NCBI RefSeq assembly: GCF_037325665.1
Contig: NC_090250.1
Coordinates: 20,263,695-20,327,694 of the forward strand
Direction of reading: 5' to 3'
From: Littorina saxatilis
Taxonomy: Eukaryota > Mollusca > Gastropoda > Littorinimorpha > Littorinidae
Length of the DNA: 64,000 bases
The notes beneath the pieces are model-generated. The model saw only the letters and a program-made list of their open reading frames with translations. It searched no databases and had not been told where the DNA came from. Both the position numbers and the translations under genes were made by a program. This document shows, one piece after another, positions 1-13,300 of this stretch (position 1 is its first letter; the number at the start of each line of letters is the position of its first letter).

Positions 1-250
1 ACTTTCACGAAAAGCCGGATATGACGTCATCAAAGACATTTATCAAAAAAATGAAAAAAAACGTTCGGGGATTTCATACCCAGGAACTCTCATGTCAAAT
101 TTCATAAAGATCGGTCCAGTAGTTTAGTCTGAATCGCTCTACACACACACACACACACACGCACGCACACACACACACACACACACAACGGCCCTCGTCT
201 CGATTTCCCCTCTACGTTAAAACATTTAGTCAAAACTTGACTAAATGTAA
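1..250. repeat. Partial copy of a CA-bearing dispersed repeat
   Basis: This is the right-hand end of the same dispersed element found in two full tandem copies at about 20775-22520. It shares the segment with AAAGCCGGATATGACGTCATC, the CA tract (141-187) at the same internal position and the terminal motif near CTTGACTAAAT. The rest of the copy lies outside the window. No coding sequence is visible in it. Confidence 0.8.
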
Positions 251-617
251 AAAGGTACCTCGAAGACATCACCAACAATACGGAACACATCCTGGTAAAT
301 GCTCTCTGCATAATATTATGTCTTTGGTTTAAGCGTGTTTTATTCAATTTCTCATACACACGTTTCAAACAATAACAACATTTAGAACGTTAACAAGCAG
401 ATTGCTTATGGACACGTTCTTGAAATGATAATCAATACACATTCCGATAGCAAAACATGGCGAACATGTGATAGCTTCAACACGTATCTTGATAATCTTT
501 CATTATATTTTATACAAATAAGATGAAGAGAGAGACAGAGAGAGAGACAGACAGAGAGACAGAGAGAGAGGGAGAGAGAGAATGCCTGGCTGCATCAATT
601 GCACAGTTAATATAATA

Positions 618-1690
618 TCAGCCGAAGCGATTAGTTAACATAACATAGTCTTGTACAACAGAGAATATTTTCGTGTTCAAAGATATAGTTAAATCAGTAT
701 TTCCAAACAAGAGTGTTTTGCAGTCTAGAACGTGTGTTGGCAGACTATTGAATAAAATGGTTCTATGTTCTTTAAGTTTTGGACAGTGTAACAAGAAATG
801 TTCAGAATCTTCCGGGCATGCTCCACACGTACATTCTAAAATATCAGAGAGGTGTCGGTTAACTAAGTCTTGTTGCAAATCGCTCATGTTTAATCTCAAC
901 CTGCTGTGAAATACCTGTGCCTGGCGGTTGCCTAAATAATAATACTGTGGAACAACAACATCTCCATCGGTCAAATACCTTTTAAATTCACCAACTGACT
1001 GCGTTTGTTGTATATTTTCTGGAAGATTATTCCACAAAGCTGTCGTTGAAGGAAAAAATGAAGATTTATATAACTCACTTCTGCACAATGGAACCTTACG
1101 TTCAAGAGGGCGTCGTCTGTGGTAAGGATTTACATCGGAAACCAGGACCGGCAGTTTGGAATATAAATATTCTGGGGTTAAACGATTTACAATTTTATAA
1201 TACAGCAAAAGTTTATGACGACGTCGCCTTTCTTTCAGGGACACAAAACCCGATTCGTTATACAGTTTTTGGTGGCTTGTGCCAGGTACTGCACCTACAA
1301 TGATTCGGATTGCATCGAGATGCAATGTCTCCAACTCGTCTGCCAAACACTGTGTACAGTTATCCCAAATAAGGTCCGCGTAATCAAACAATGGTAACAT
1401 AAAGGATTTATATATAACTTCAAGTGCTTTTCTGTTTAAACGATGCTTGAATAAACCAAAACACGCAATTAATTGACTTTCTACATTTAGCAATTAGACT
1501 TTTTATGTGGGAATCCCATTTACAATTACCTTGTAGAATGACACCAAGGTGCTTGTGATTTTCAACATCAACTAAGTGTGCATCTTCGAAATACAATGGT
1601 GGAAGTAAAAAATTTTGTTGCCTACAAATGTCCAACAATTCTGTCTTTTGACAATTAAAAGTGACTTTCCATTTATTATGTCATTGGTTA
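618..1690 (-). mobile_element. LINE fragment, C-terminal part of a reverse transcriptase polyprotein
   Basis: A 291-residue open frame (1493-618) reads as the end of a non-LTR retrotransposon ORF2: thumb-like region with FDYADLIWDNC, the block with ALWNNLPENIQ, then a C-terminal Cys/His motif (CTCGACPEDSEHFLLHCP). The part upstream of it (1638-1420, with HKHLGVIL and the preceding KTELL-type motif) is in another frame, so the copy carries at least one frameshift and is 5'-truncated; no YxDD catalytic core is present. The style fits the Jockey/I/R1 group of LINEs, clade not settled. It lies downstream of the last visible exon of the beta-lactamase-like gene, on the same strand. It is dead and is not a host gene. 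Confidence 0.85.
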
Positions 1691-1827
1691 TTAGCATCCA
1701 GTTGAACAATGTCCTTTACTTATGACGTCACAAGGTTTTCTCCATAAACTGTAGGCTTGTTGTTTTCACATGTAAATTTCATAAATATTCCAGAGAATAA
1801 AACATTGTTTAAACCGATTCCACTGAC

Positions 1828-2133
1828 CTCTGTACGTCCCAGTGAACCAACCAAAACCGTAGCCATTCAAGGTATTTTCCACCGGGACGTCATCAGAGCG
1901 ATCCGCAAATGAAATGTGTGACGTCATCATGTCCTTCATGAACTCTCTACGGATCACTTCTTTGCGACTTTTTGGTGAAACGCCCGCTTGCAGAAGAAAT
2001 TGCATCCATTTTGTCATGTCGTCTGCTGACACAGCGAGAGATCCGGCTGCTCTCCCTTGGCGCAACCTACAAATAAAATAAGGTCAGCACGGGTGTGTTA
2101 AAAATGCCTCAGTTACCGGTTAGCCTACTTCAA

Positions 2134-2216
<83 letters not shown>

Positions 2217-2713
2217 CTCAGAACTCAGAACTTTATTACATAAGGATAAAGGTTTTAGGCTTAGCCTAATCTTCCAACCTGTCCTTGGAACATATACAGA
2301 GAATAATTGTAAACAAAAGCAAAGACTGCGCACATACCTCATCAAAGTATTAAACTAATAAAACATCAAAATAATGGTCGAGTATAAAGAGAGAGAGAGA
2401 GAGCTTTTGACACTGCAAGTGATATCTTGTTTGTAAACATGCTTTCATGCCAGTAAACCAAAAGCAATTCCTTTATAAAAGAAAAGCCATACCTATAGTG
2501 CTCAATTTAATGCGTGGGTTCGTTTTGGTGCAACAGTGACTCAATCCGGTATAAACACACATACAAAAACGCGCGCACGCACGGACACACGTACGCACGC
2601 ACGCACACACAGACACAGACAGACAGACACAGACAGACAGACAGACAAATAGACAGGGGGAAAACACACAAGCGCGCACACGCACACATACGTACAAACA
2701 TACACATACCCCC

Positions 2714-2756
<43 letters not shown>

Positions 2757-5700
2757 TAGCACACGACCGTCTGTCTTACCCATAAAGCGATTCATCAAGG
2801 GCCACAAGTGAGCCTCTGATTTTATGATAGGGCCGCGCCATTGCTGGTGACGTCACGTTGACGTCATCCCACACCAACAAGGCATCGTCCATTCCCAGTG
2901 GAGAAAGGAGATAGTCCTTCAACAAATTCTGAGAAGACAAATTGCGTTCTCGTTAGAAAACTCGGCCAGACAAACAGATAGACTGGTGGAAGCACATAAG
3001 TATATATATTCAGAAAGACAGATAGGGGAAGGGCCCCTAATATGGACCACTTTTTGTTTATTGCTGATAACTAGCTTGTTTTCTTGCGAAGAAGTTTCAT
3101 TTTGTGGTTGGTAGTCCTTCTCTCTTAGTTTAACCGTTAGGCCTAATTAGAGTGAAATAGCTTTTATAGACCTTCAGCAAAAATTGAATACAGAAAAAAT
3201 CACAAATGGTCCATATTAGGAGCCTGGGCGCCCAATAGGGACCAATGAAGCGGCCTTCACGAATCACTGTAAAAAGTCCCCTAAACTTCAAAATAACATG
3301 ATACAACTTAGTGTGCAAGTCAGACTAATTCAAATATGTTTTAGATTTAGCTGTTTTGGGTTGATGAGAGCATTATATAAAGCACACCAGGAAACTGAAG
3401 AAGCTTATCAAAAACAGAGTGAAAATAAGTGAAATTATCAACTTCCACAAAAAAATGACTATTTGTTATATTTTTTTTATATCTCGAGGGCTAGTTATAG
3501 GTTATTTTCAGCAAGCTTCTTAATGAATTAATTAGAATTGCCTTTAGTTTTTATTTTCTTCGATTTGTTGAAGGTGGTCCATATTAGGAGACTCACACAT
3601 AATTTGAAGTTTTGCTATTATTTTTTGTTTGCAATAGAAACTCGGGGTAATAACTGTTAAAATGTAACAAATACTGTCTTAGCTGTCATATATAGCCATT
3701 TTTATGTTATGAAAGCTTTGGCTGTGGACAGAAACGAGTCCGTTTTAGGCAGCAAATTTAGAGTGAACGCTGGCAAAAGTGAAAAAAAGCGCCATGTTTA
3801 TCGGAGCAGGAAACTCTTCCAGAGTGAGGCCCCTTTGTTGGTTTCACTGCGGCCGCATTGTGAACAGCAGTTATCAGTGAGAAATTCGAAATGAGAAATG
3901 GCGCTTACGGCTAAAAAAAAAACTCAGAAAAAAGGCAATTCTGCGTTCTTGATAGAAGTTTCGTCCAGACTGGACTCCAGCTTTTGCTTTTCTTATTTTT
4001 CTCTATCGTCCGAGCCCATAAAATCGAACAAAGCGGATTGCGTTTGGATTTCCCTCTTTCAGATGACTGAGATTGCCCCCCGCCTTGGATCGTTCCGTGT
4101 CAAGGCCAGTTACACGGTACTGGCCGTGTGTTCAAGATGAGCAGAGTCCGTCCCGCACTTTGCTTTGTGTACATCACGTGGCCACTAAAACTCCTGCACA
4201 ACGCAACATTTTCACGAGAAAAACACGTTTATTTGTTTGCTTTGTCTGTATTACACATTTCTAGATCTACATTTACCAATAAAACACCAAGTCGTATACT
4301 TTATTTTGCAAGTGAGTCGTATTCATACAAAATAACGTTATCACGGGAAGAACAAATGGAAGACACTGTATTATGCTAACATGTTCCGAGCTCAACTGTC
4401 CCGCTCGAACCGTGTAGGCTAGATCTATTTTTGCGGGCACCCCCCGAAGAAATGCAGCCTCATCGGCTTCCACCTGCAATATATTCGTTTTCATTTGGAA
4501 TGTGACGTCCTGTTTTTCGTCAGGTCACACCACAGAGATATAGAGAATACTACATGGCTTGCTGTGTCGTACCAGATTTACACGAGTTGTTTTTTTAAAA
4601 TATTGAACTGCGAGCGAAAGCGAGCTGTTCACTATTTGAAAAAGCAACGAGTGTAAATCTGGTACGACACAGCAAGCCATGTAGTATTCTGTTTATCCTA
4701 CATACCGTACTTACGTGTATTTTACTGAAAATGTCTTGCAGTCGAGGCAACTAATTGAAGACGCTTGTTTTGGAACCTCGATCTCTTCTAAAGCCTCGTG
4801 CAATCTAATAGGTCAAAGCAAAGAAACGTCACTCTGAAAGTGTGGCGTGACGTGTTAGTTCTAAAGATTCCTCGAGGGTAATTAGCGAGCGCAGTTTTTG
4901 TTTCTATAATGATGTTTGTCTCGGTGACTTTGGCATCATAAGCAGTGGAAAAACAGGTCCCTGCCAGACTTGCTTGACATGACCTCATTTACATGATATA
5001 CACACGTGTGATTTGAACGATTATTATCTCACGGGTGTCTCTCTCACGTATGTAGGATAAATAGAATATTCTATATCTCTGTGGATCTCTGTGGGTCACA
5101 CCTATCTCGAAAACTAAGCGTCGCACAGAACCAGCGCCCCTCCATTAATTGAATTGGCCTTTTCACCGATTTTTGTTAAACCAAGACTATTGTTATTACT
5201 GTGAGGAGTGTTTCGGTGACCAAGACCGTGCAGAGGAACTAGAGTTTAGAATTATATAAGATTTCACGTCATTCGGTTGAAATGTGACGTTTTCAGATGT
5301 CGATCATAAATCCACGGACGTCTGATCCTCTCCAATGATTTATTTAGAAAAGTTTTTCACAATTTCAATGTCGATGGAACAGAAACGAATCACCATACTA
5401 AGAAAAATAAAGGTCATCGGCTGTTTCCGGGGGTATTTTCTCAAGCGGCTTCATGTGTTTTCCTGCAGCAAAACTTGGAGTCTTTCAATGCAACTGTCAA
5501 TCCAACTTCTCAGGCAAAAAAACCATTTGTAGGTCAAGATGTTCGGTAGCCTACGGTTAAAAACTATGTCAGGCTTTGTGTTTTCTCTGAGCTAAAAACA
5601 GGAAAGCTTTTTGGGTGAGCTAAACTGATATATTTTTTCCTCTTGGAGGGAAACCTTGTTGTGGTGGGTCCTGATTGTTATAATAATGTGTCTACAGTGC

Positions 5701-8700
5701 AACTTTCACAGTGTTGACTGCTAACAGTACAGCCGTGTTGTAACGACGCCTCAACACTGATGCTGAGACAAGCTCTCTGCATCCCCATAGTGATGTTGCT
5801 GTGGCGTGCTTACCGCTGCGTCGAGGAGCAGCAGCAGCAGCAAGCAATGACGGACTGTGCCGTCAATGAGACCATCTCAGTCTGTCCATCAACCGTGCTA
5901 GTGACTGGTACAACAACAACGACGAAAATCACCATCACGTGCAGGCCTTTCAACAACAAAAGTCTGTACATTCAGATCAACAGGATAGATCTAGACAGCC
6001 CAAAGGCTGTGGAGCTTGTACACGCCATCCGAGGACACACGGACCCGACGGTGAGCCAGAAACTGGACCCTGCGTTCAGGAACAGCCTTGCAGCCACGTG
6101 TAGCAAGCCGTTCTCGTTGTTTCTGGAGATGACTGGCGTGACGTGCCAAGCCTCCAAGGTCAGATACCAGTGCGAGAGCCAGTGGCTCGACAGACAACAC
6201 TACTATGAAAGAAAAGACGATGCATCCTTCATGCTTCTTGTGGGGCGTCCGAAGCTAACTGCCAAGTCATCGCTGAAGGCCGAATACAACCAGACGGAGT
6301 CTCTTACGCTGACGTGCAGCATCGGGGTGAGCGGAGTGGACGTGGACCCGAGCGCCGTGGATTGGAAGTGGGAGGCCAAAGATGACGACAAGCCCTGGCA
6401 GTCCCTTCCTGCGTCATGCAGTAGTCACGTGGAACCACCGCCAGTGACGTCAGACGGGTGCGACACTGAGACGGCAGAATGCGAGCAAATCGTTGCGCTA
6501 AGCGAGGCGAAAGGCTGCACCAAAAGCTACCGTTGTTTTGTGTTCACTGACCGAACCGGCAAGACAACATCGCAGGACATCCAAGTCTCCATCCAGCCTG
6601 GCAGTGGAGCATGCAGCAGCAAGGTAATCAACCCTAAAAATAATCAGAAAGCCAGCTCCGACAGCAATCTTGTGATCATTCTGTGCATAGTGGCAGGAGT
6701 CTTGTTCATCGTCATTCTAATCACCATGACGGTAGTCCTCGTATGTTGTAGGAGAAGGAAGGCAAAGCAGCCGCCCAAGCAAGTATTCCGAATCAGTCTG
6801 ACCGGTCTCGATCCTCGCAGTCCGGGATACGCAGCCAGCGAAGGCGGTTCCCGTGGGTCTGCACAAGACAATCATCTGCAGTCTCTGGCCAAGCCAATAG
6901 CCGCGGAGGTGGAAGATTCTGTGCTGGGGTCAGAGGACAGTGAAACTGATTATAAGTCGTCTGCTGTCTTGTCAGATGTGAGCAGCCTTGACAGTTCAGG
7001 AGGCGCTCCATCGGAAGCTGTGACAGACGTTTCCGAAGTATCTGCTGATGTTTGATTTTTATGTGGGAAGGTTTGCTTTATTTTGTCAATTTGTTTTCTA
7101 AGTTCAGCTCTTCGAGTCAGTCAACAAAGACCAAAGATTGAACATCGGGACCCCTAACCTCAAGAGGATCAAACTATCATGTATCGATAAACACACTGTT
7201 CTGATTGCAATAAAAACACACAAGAAAGGGAGGTTGTCGGAACGTTTCTATATTGACAAAACAAAACGTTACATTTAGAGTACGTCGACCCAGTGGTCTT
7301 TTCAGTCCATGTAGACAGTATCACAAGTGTTTGTCTGTCTGTCTACTTAAAGGGTCACTGGGTCGAAGTACCGTAAAAAAAAATGTAACGTTTTGTTTTG
7401 TCAATGATTAAACGTTTCCACTTAACCTACCTTTTTTTTTGGTTTTTTATTCTGAATTTTGAAACGTTAGCAATAATTTTGTCAATTTTCATAAGTTTGA
7501 AATAATCTAGAATGCCAAGCTTACAGTCGTCAGTGCGTACTTGGATCTTTTGTCGCGCTACTTTATTAAAACGATTCATTATTCCAAGTTTGGTTCAAGT
7601 CTTTCTCACAAACAAAGACACCGGGATCCAAAACCTCCAAAGGATCAAAATATTCTTAAACACTTTGTTCATATTTCCATAATGTTGTCAGTTGGTGGAA
7701 GAAACTTCAAACTGTGGATGTGTTCGTGATGAAATGTTTGCTTGTTCAGATAATTGAGTGATGGCTGGGTGTTTTTACTATTGCTGTTGTTGTTATCGTT
7801 GTTGTTCCAGTTGTCATTGGAGTCGTTTTAGCTCACACTTACCTCCCAACTGTTTTGGAGCAGATGTTCTGAAATATCCCCAGCCAAGGAATACATCCAG
7901 TTGTTGTAGTGAAAGTGTTTTCGGAATGCGACAACAGCCGGCAGAAAATGCAGTCGACTATCACACACAAAAAAGGCACAAAAGACGACAACAATATTGA
8001 TGTCCATCATCAGTGCAAATCAAACATGTCAAGCGAATGAATACATGCACAACTTTCTCCTCCTCAAAGGTACCGTGCTTTCCCTGTTGACTGCCTCAGA
8101 TCTAACCAGGCTTTCACACGCTCTTCCACTTGGACACATACCAAAACTGCGTAGCGTGGTTGCATTCTGTGCCGAGTGGGAGTTCTTTGCTGAATCGATT
8201 CAGCAGATTGACATAGGTATCAATTACGATATCAATTCTACGTTACCAAAGAATCTACTGTTGTTCGATTTTTATGCGGGAAGGTTTGTTTTATTTTGTT
8301 ACAACTTAACATTATTTTGTTTTCAATTCTGAAAAAATACCACTCGGCAAGGGAAGCAGCCAGGCTATTGATTTTGTGTATACGTGTGTTTAGGTAGAAG
8401 ATTGCTCTTATCCTGTGAAAATGCTAGAACAGATCTGTGATGGTGAACATGATCGCAAACTCGAGACGGAATGTATACATGTTATATTTAGGTAGCGGCA
8501 GTAACGCTAGTCCCATGCGGGAAAGCGAGATCTGTGCTGAAAATAACACGTTTTCAATTTCCGACAGCTTTCAATATATGGCATATTATTGAAAATGGAA
8601 ACTACAGAAATGAAGTTGGATTCTTTGTCTTTTACCCCATGCCATTTGTTTGCAAAATGTGCTTGGATTGAATGCGTGTGCGTGAATCACAAATACTCTC

Positions 8701-10094
8701 TCCGGATTTTCGGACAGCCGTGACGCGACCGCCATTACTACTTGCTCTTCAACTTTTTGTGGTGTTTCCCTTTCGGCGTTGTATTTTCTAAAAATAGTTT
8801 CATTCAACGATCGGAAACCAGTGTCGACTGCTAAAGAAAGAGTCCCTTTTCTTTCTAGGGGGGGTATTTTTTAGATTAAATCGATGGTGGATTTTAGACA
8901 TGGACAATAAAAAATTGCCCAACTTTAACCTTTCGTAACTTAAAAACAACTCAAACGATCGTAGTCGTAAAAGATGCGCTAGAAAGTCCGATTTCTTGTG
9001 AATCCTCCAAATATGGAAGTTTCCGTTTAAGATTCATGCGCGCGAAGCGCGAGCCAATCAAAACCGAGGACCTGCAAAACCGGTAAAATCCGTTGCGTTG
9101 ATCGCGAGTCATGGCGGAGTATTCAAGCGAAGCGATGGTGACGCACGCTTCGAGACAATTTGTGGAAGAAATCAAACCCATCCTTGGTAAGTGTTGATGT
9201 TTTTCTGTTCATTTAGTGTTTAGAAGTTGATCTGTCGAACCATTCTGCTGAATTTAGCGTTTTGAGTGCGTAGTTTTCATTTTGATGATAGTAGTTTGTG
9301 CTGGGTCATTTTGTATTGGGTGTTGAAATGGGGGTACTCGATAAACGACCTAAGTTATTTTTTGCCTTTCGCCGTACATGTGATATATTTGTTTCAAACT
9401 AATCTTGAATTATTACTCCGATGGTTTTTGTTTCTCAGTTGTTGTTTTCTTGAGGATTAAATTAGGATTAAAAGGAATAATTGTTCCTTTGCTAAAACCG
9501 GAAGTGCAAGACTAGGCCTAGCAACGAGTAGCGTAGCTTACATGCACTGACCCTAGCGCATCTCCATTCCTTCTTCCTTTTCCCCCCAGTTAATCAGAGT
9601 TTATGGTCCATCAAACTTGTGTGATTACTAATTTGTTTCTCATGACAAGCAAGGTGATATAATAAATTAGAAACGAGTTAAAAAATAACCAAATACATGA
9701 CAGAAAAACAAAGCAAACTTTTGTTTTGGGACAAAAGTAAAACTGAAAGTAAACAGGCCTTCATGGTGGCTTCCAGTAAGTTCGTCACACGGTAGATTCG
9801 TCACCGGTCCCGGTAACTTCGCCACAGTAGTCCGAGCGCGGCTCTCTCTATCTCTCTCTCTCTCTCTCTCTCTCACCTCCTTCCACCCCTCCCTCTCCTC
9901 ACATTGAGTTTCTCTGCCTCCTTGACAGTGAGGTTGAAGTCATAGGACTCCCTCTCTCTCTCTCTTGGTCGCGCGTGTGTGGGTGTTAGTCAGTGTGTGG
10001 GTGTGTGTGCGATGGTGTGTGTGAGTGTTTGTGCGTTTGTACGTGCGTGTGTGTGCGTGCGTGTCATGGATATGGGTGTATGTACGTCCGTCCG

Positions 10095-10125
<31 letters not shown>

Positions 10126-10308
10126 CCCTCTCTCAGACTACATGCTTTTGAGAACTGCTCAATGAGTAGATCTCGGGTTGAGAACTGCTCAATGAGTAGA
10201 TCTCGGGTTTTAAAATAACAACGCTCGGACTGTGTCGTCTGAAAACTGCTCAGTTGAGAACTGCACAATGAGTAGATCTCGGGTTTTAAAATAACAACTC
10301 TCTCTCTT

Positions 10309-10339
<31 letters not shown>

Positions 10340-13300
10340 AAAAAATGTCAGTGAATCTTGAATCTCTCCCACAAATCAAACATCTGAAAGCATAAGCTCT
10401 AAGCTTAACACCCGCCCACCCCTGCCAGTAATTTCGTCACGGGTGACGAATCTACCGCGTGACGAACTTACTGGTAGCCTTCATGGTTTCAGTACAAAAA
10501 TATTATGAACATAGTATTACATTTTTGTTTTGTTTGTGCGTGTTACAGATGATGCTCACTTCCAGCAAATGAAGTCTGCTTTCACACTCACAGCAACTGG
10601 AAGAGGTCGACCACCCAAACTTCAGCTGGTACCACTGACCAACAAGCTATTGTTGCAGCTGGATCTGCTTCGGTTGGAAACAGGGAGGGATTGGAGTGAC
10701 CTGGTTTAATTTCTCCCCAAAGTGTTCGAGTGAACTTGCTGCAAGGACTTGAAATCAAGGCAGAAATTGAGGGAACAGTGAAAGAAGCAACAAAGCTGGG
10801 GAATAAGACTGGATTAGAACTAGAAGCATTTTTGGATATCGACGCAGGGCGTTGCATCATGGGCCGGAATGTTGGGGTTCATTTGCTGAAACATAGGATC
10901 ACAAGAAACCACCTGCTCAATCCGGACCTTCTGGAAGACCTTGACCGTCCATCAGAACTTGTGAATGGCATGGTGCTCGATCTAATATCGTTCCACAAAA
11001 AGGAGAACCTATCGCTGACTTCTGCCAGATTCCTGCATCGGTTGTTTTTGGACACAACATTGTGCTTGCACCATTTTCTTCTTCTGGCAGAACATTCACA
11101 GTCGAATCTCCAGCAAACCTGCCTGCCATGTACACCTGTTTCAAGCAGTACTTGACTGACAACTTTGTTTGACTGACTTTGAAGAAGGGGTATATATATG
11201 CATTTGACTGTCACTTCTCATCCGACTGTGCACTTTGCAAGAATTTAGTTTTCCCCAGAGAACTGTGAACAATGTTAGTAAATTTATCCCACATACGTGA
11301 GAGAGATAACCGTGAGATAAAAATCGTTCAAATCACACGTGTGTATATCATGTAAATGAGGTCAACCGGAAGGTCAAGCTATGTAAATTAGTAGTACATG
11401 GGATAAACCGGAAGGTCAAGCTAATCCTATCGAGGAAGGATATGCTTTGCTGTTGTTGTTCCTTTTGGTTTCTTTTATCCTGTGGCCACTGCTTTTCTTT
11501 TTATCTGGTATATTTTGAAGTGATGGGTTTGATTTCTTCCACAAATTGTCTCGAAGCGTGCGTCACCATTGCTTCGCTCGAATACTCCGCCATGACTCGC
11601 GATCAACGCAACGGATTTTACCGGTTTTGCAGGTACTCGGTTTTGATTGTTCGAATATTAAACTTAACAGTGTTGACAAAGGCGAACTACTTTGTCCTAG
11701 TTTGAGAGTGTGTGTCATGGCGGAGGAATGAATGTCAAATTGAGTAAAGTGGTTTGAAGTTCTAAAGCGGTTGATCCAAAGGCAATATCGCTGTCGGTGA
11801 CTTTTAGTTAGATCTGGCACAGAAGTATATAATGTAGGATAAACAGAATACTATGGCTTGCTGTGTCGTACCAGATTTACACTCGTTGCTTTTTCAAATA
11901 GTAAACAGCTCGCTTTCGCAGTTCACTATTTAAACAAGAAGGGCAAAGCCCATACGACTCACATCCTTGACCTTTACATGACCTTGACCTTCAGGGTCAA
12001 GGTCAAATAACTAAACCTAGCAATGACATCATACACTAAGAACTGCTTTACACATTTTTCCTACCAAAATACATGTGACCTTGACCCAAGGTCAAGGTCA
12101 TCTAAGGTCATGCAACACAAAGCTGTTAATTCAAGACATAGGAAGTACAATGGTGCTTATTGGCTCTTTCTACCATGAGATATGGTCACTTTTAGTGGTT
12201 CACTACCTTATTTTGGTCACATTTCATAAGGGTCAAAGTGACCTTGATCATATGCGACCAAATGTGTCTCATGATGAAAGCATAACATGTGCCCCACATA
12301 ATTTTTAAGTTTGAAACAGTTATCTTCCATAGTTCAGGGTCAAGGTCACTTCAAAATATGTATACAATCCAACTTTAAAGGACCCTTGCGACCTTGACCT
12401 TGAAGCAAGGTCAACCAAACTGGTGTCCAAAGATAGGGCTTACATTGCCCTGTATAGCATACATAGCTAAGGTTGCCATTCTCGATAACTTCAGAAGAAA
12501 ATGTGAAAAATGGCCGTTTTTAAGACAACAATTACGGCCCCTGTGACCTTGAACTTGAAGTGAGGTCAAGTTGCCGCACATGTTTTTTGAGATCTTGTAA
12601 CCATACACCATCAGGCCACATCAGGTGTTGATAGACTTAATAGTGTCCAAGAAATATCCAACGTTAAAGTTTTCCGGGCGGACGCCGGGACGGACGGACG
12701 GACGACTCGGGTGAGTACATAGACTCACTTTTGCTTCGCATGTGAGTCAAAAAACAACTCGTGTAAATCTGGTACGACACAGCAAGCCATGTAGTATTCT
12801 CTAGATCTTACTTCAATCAATCAATCAATATGAGGCTTATATCGCGCATATTCCGTGGGTACAGTTCTAAGCGCAGGGATTTATATATATATTTTTTTAA
12901 TTTAAAAAAAAAAATTTTTATGCAATTTATATCGCGCACATATTCAAGGCGCAGGGATAACAGTGACATTTTTATCTAAGCCTATACAATTTTGCCAGGA
13001 AAGACCCTTTTGTCAATCGTGGGATCTTTAACGTGCACACCCCAATGTAGTGTACTTGATTGAACACATATTTGTGAAGATAACATTGTAATCAATCTAC
13101 ACACCAAAAATCATGGCTGTATTTTCAGTAGTTTCTGAAATATTTCAATCTGAAATGTGCTACCCCCCTCTGGGGGGGGGGGGGGGGGGGTTTGTCCACT
13201 CTTGGGGGATTATTTTCAACATTACACTGAATTTTACTGATGTCTGTAAAGATTACACTGTAATCTATCTACACACCAAAATTTTTCGTTGTATCTTAAA

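Noticed and set aside
2130-2358. Open frames of RERERE and SLSLSL
   Set aside because: They are translations of a GA microsatellite; no start context, splice sites or similarity.
2473-2760. CRISPR-like array
   Set aside because: Regular short units, but they are a dinucleotide/tetranucleotide microsatellite in an animal genome with no spacers.
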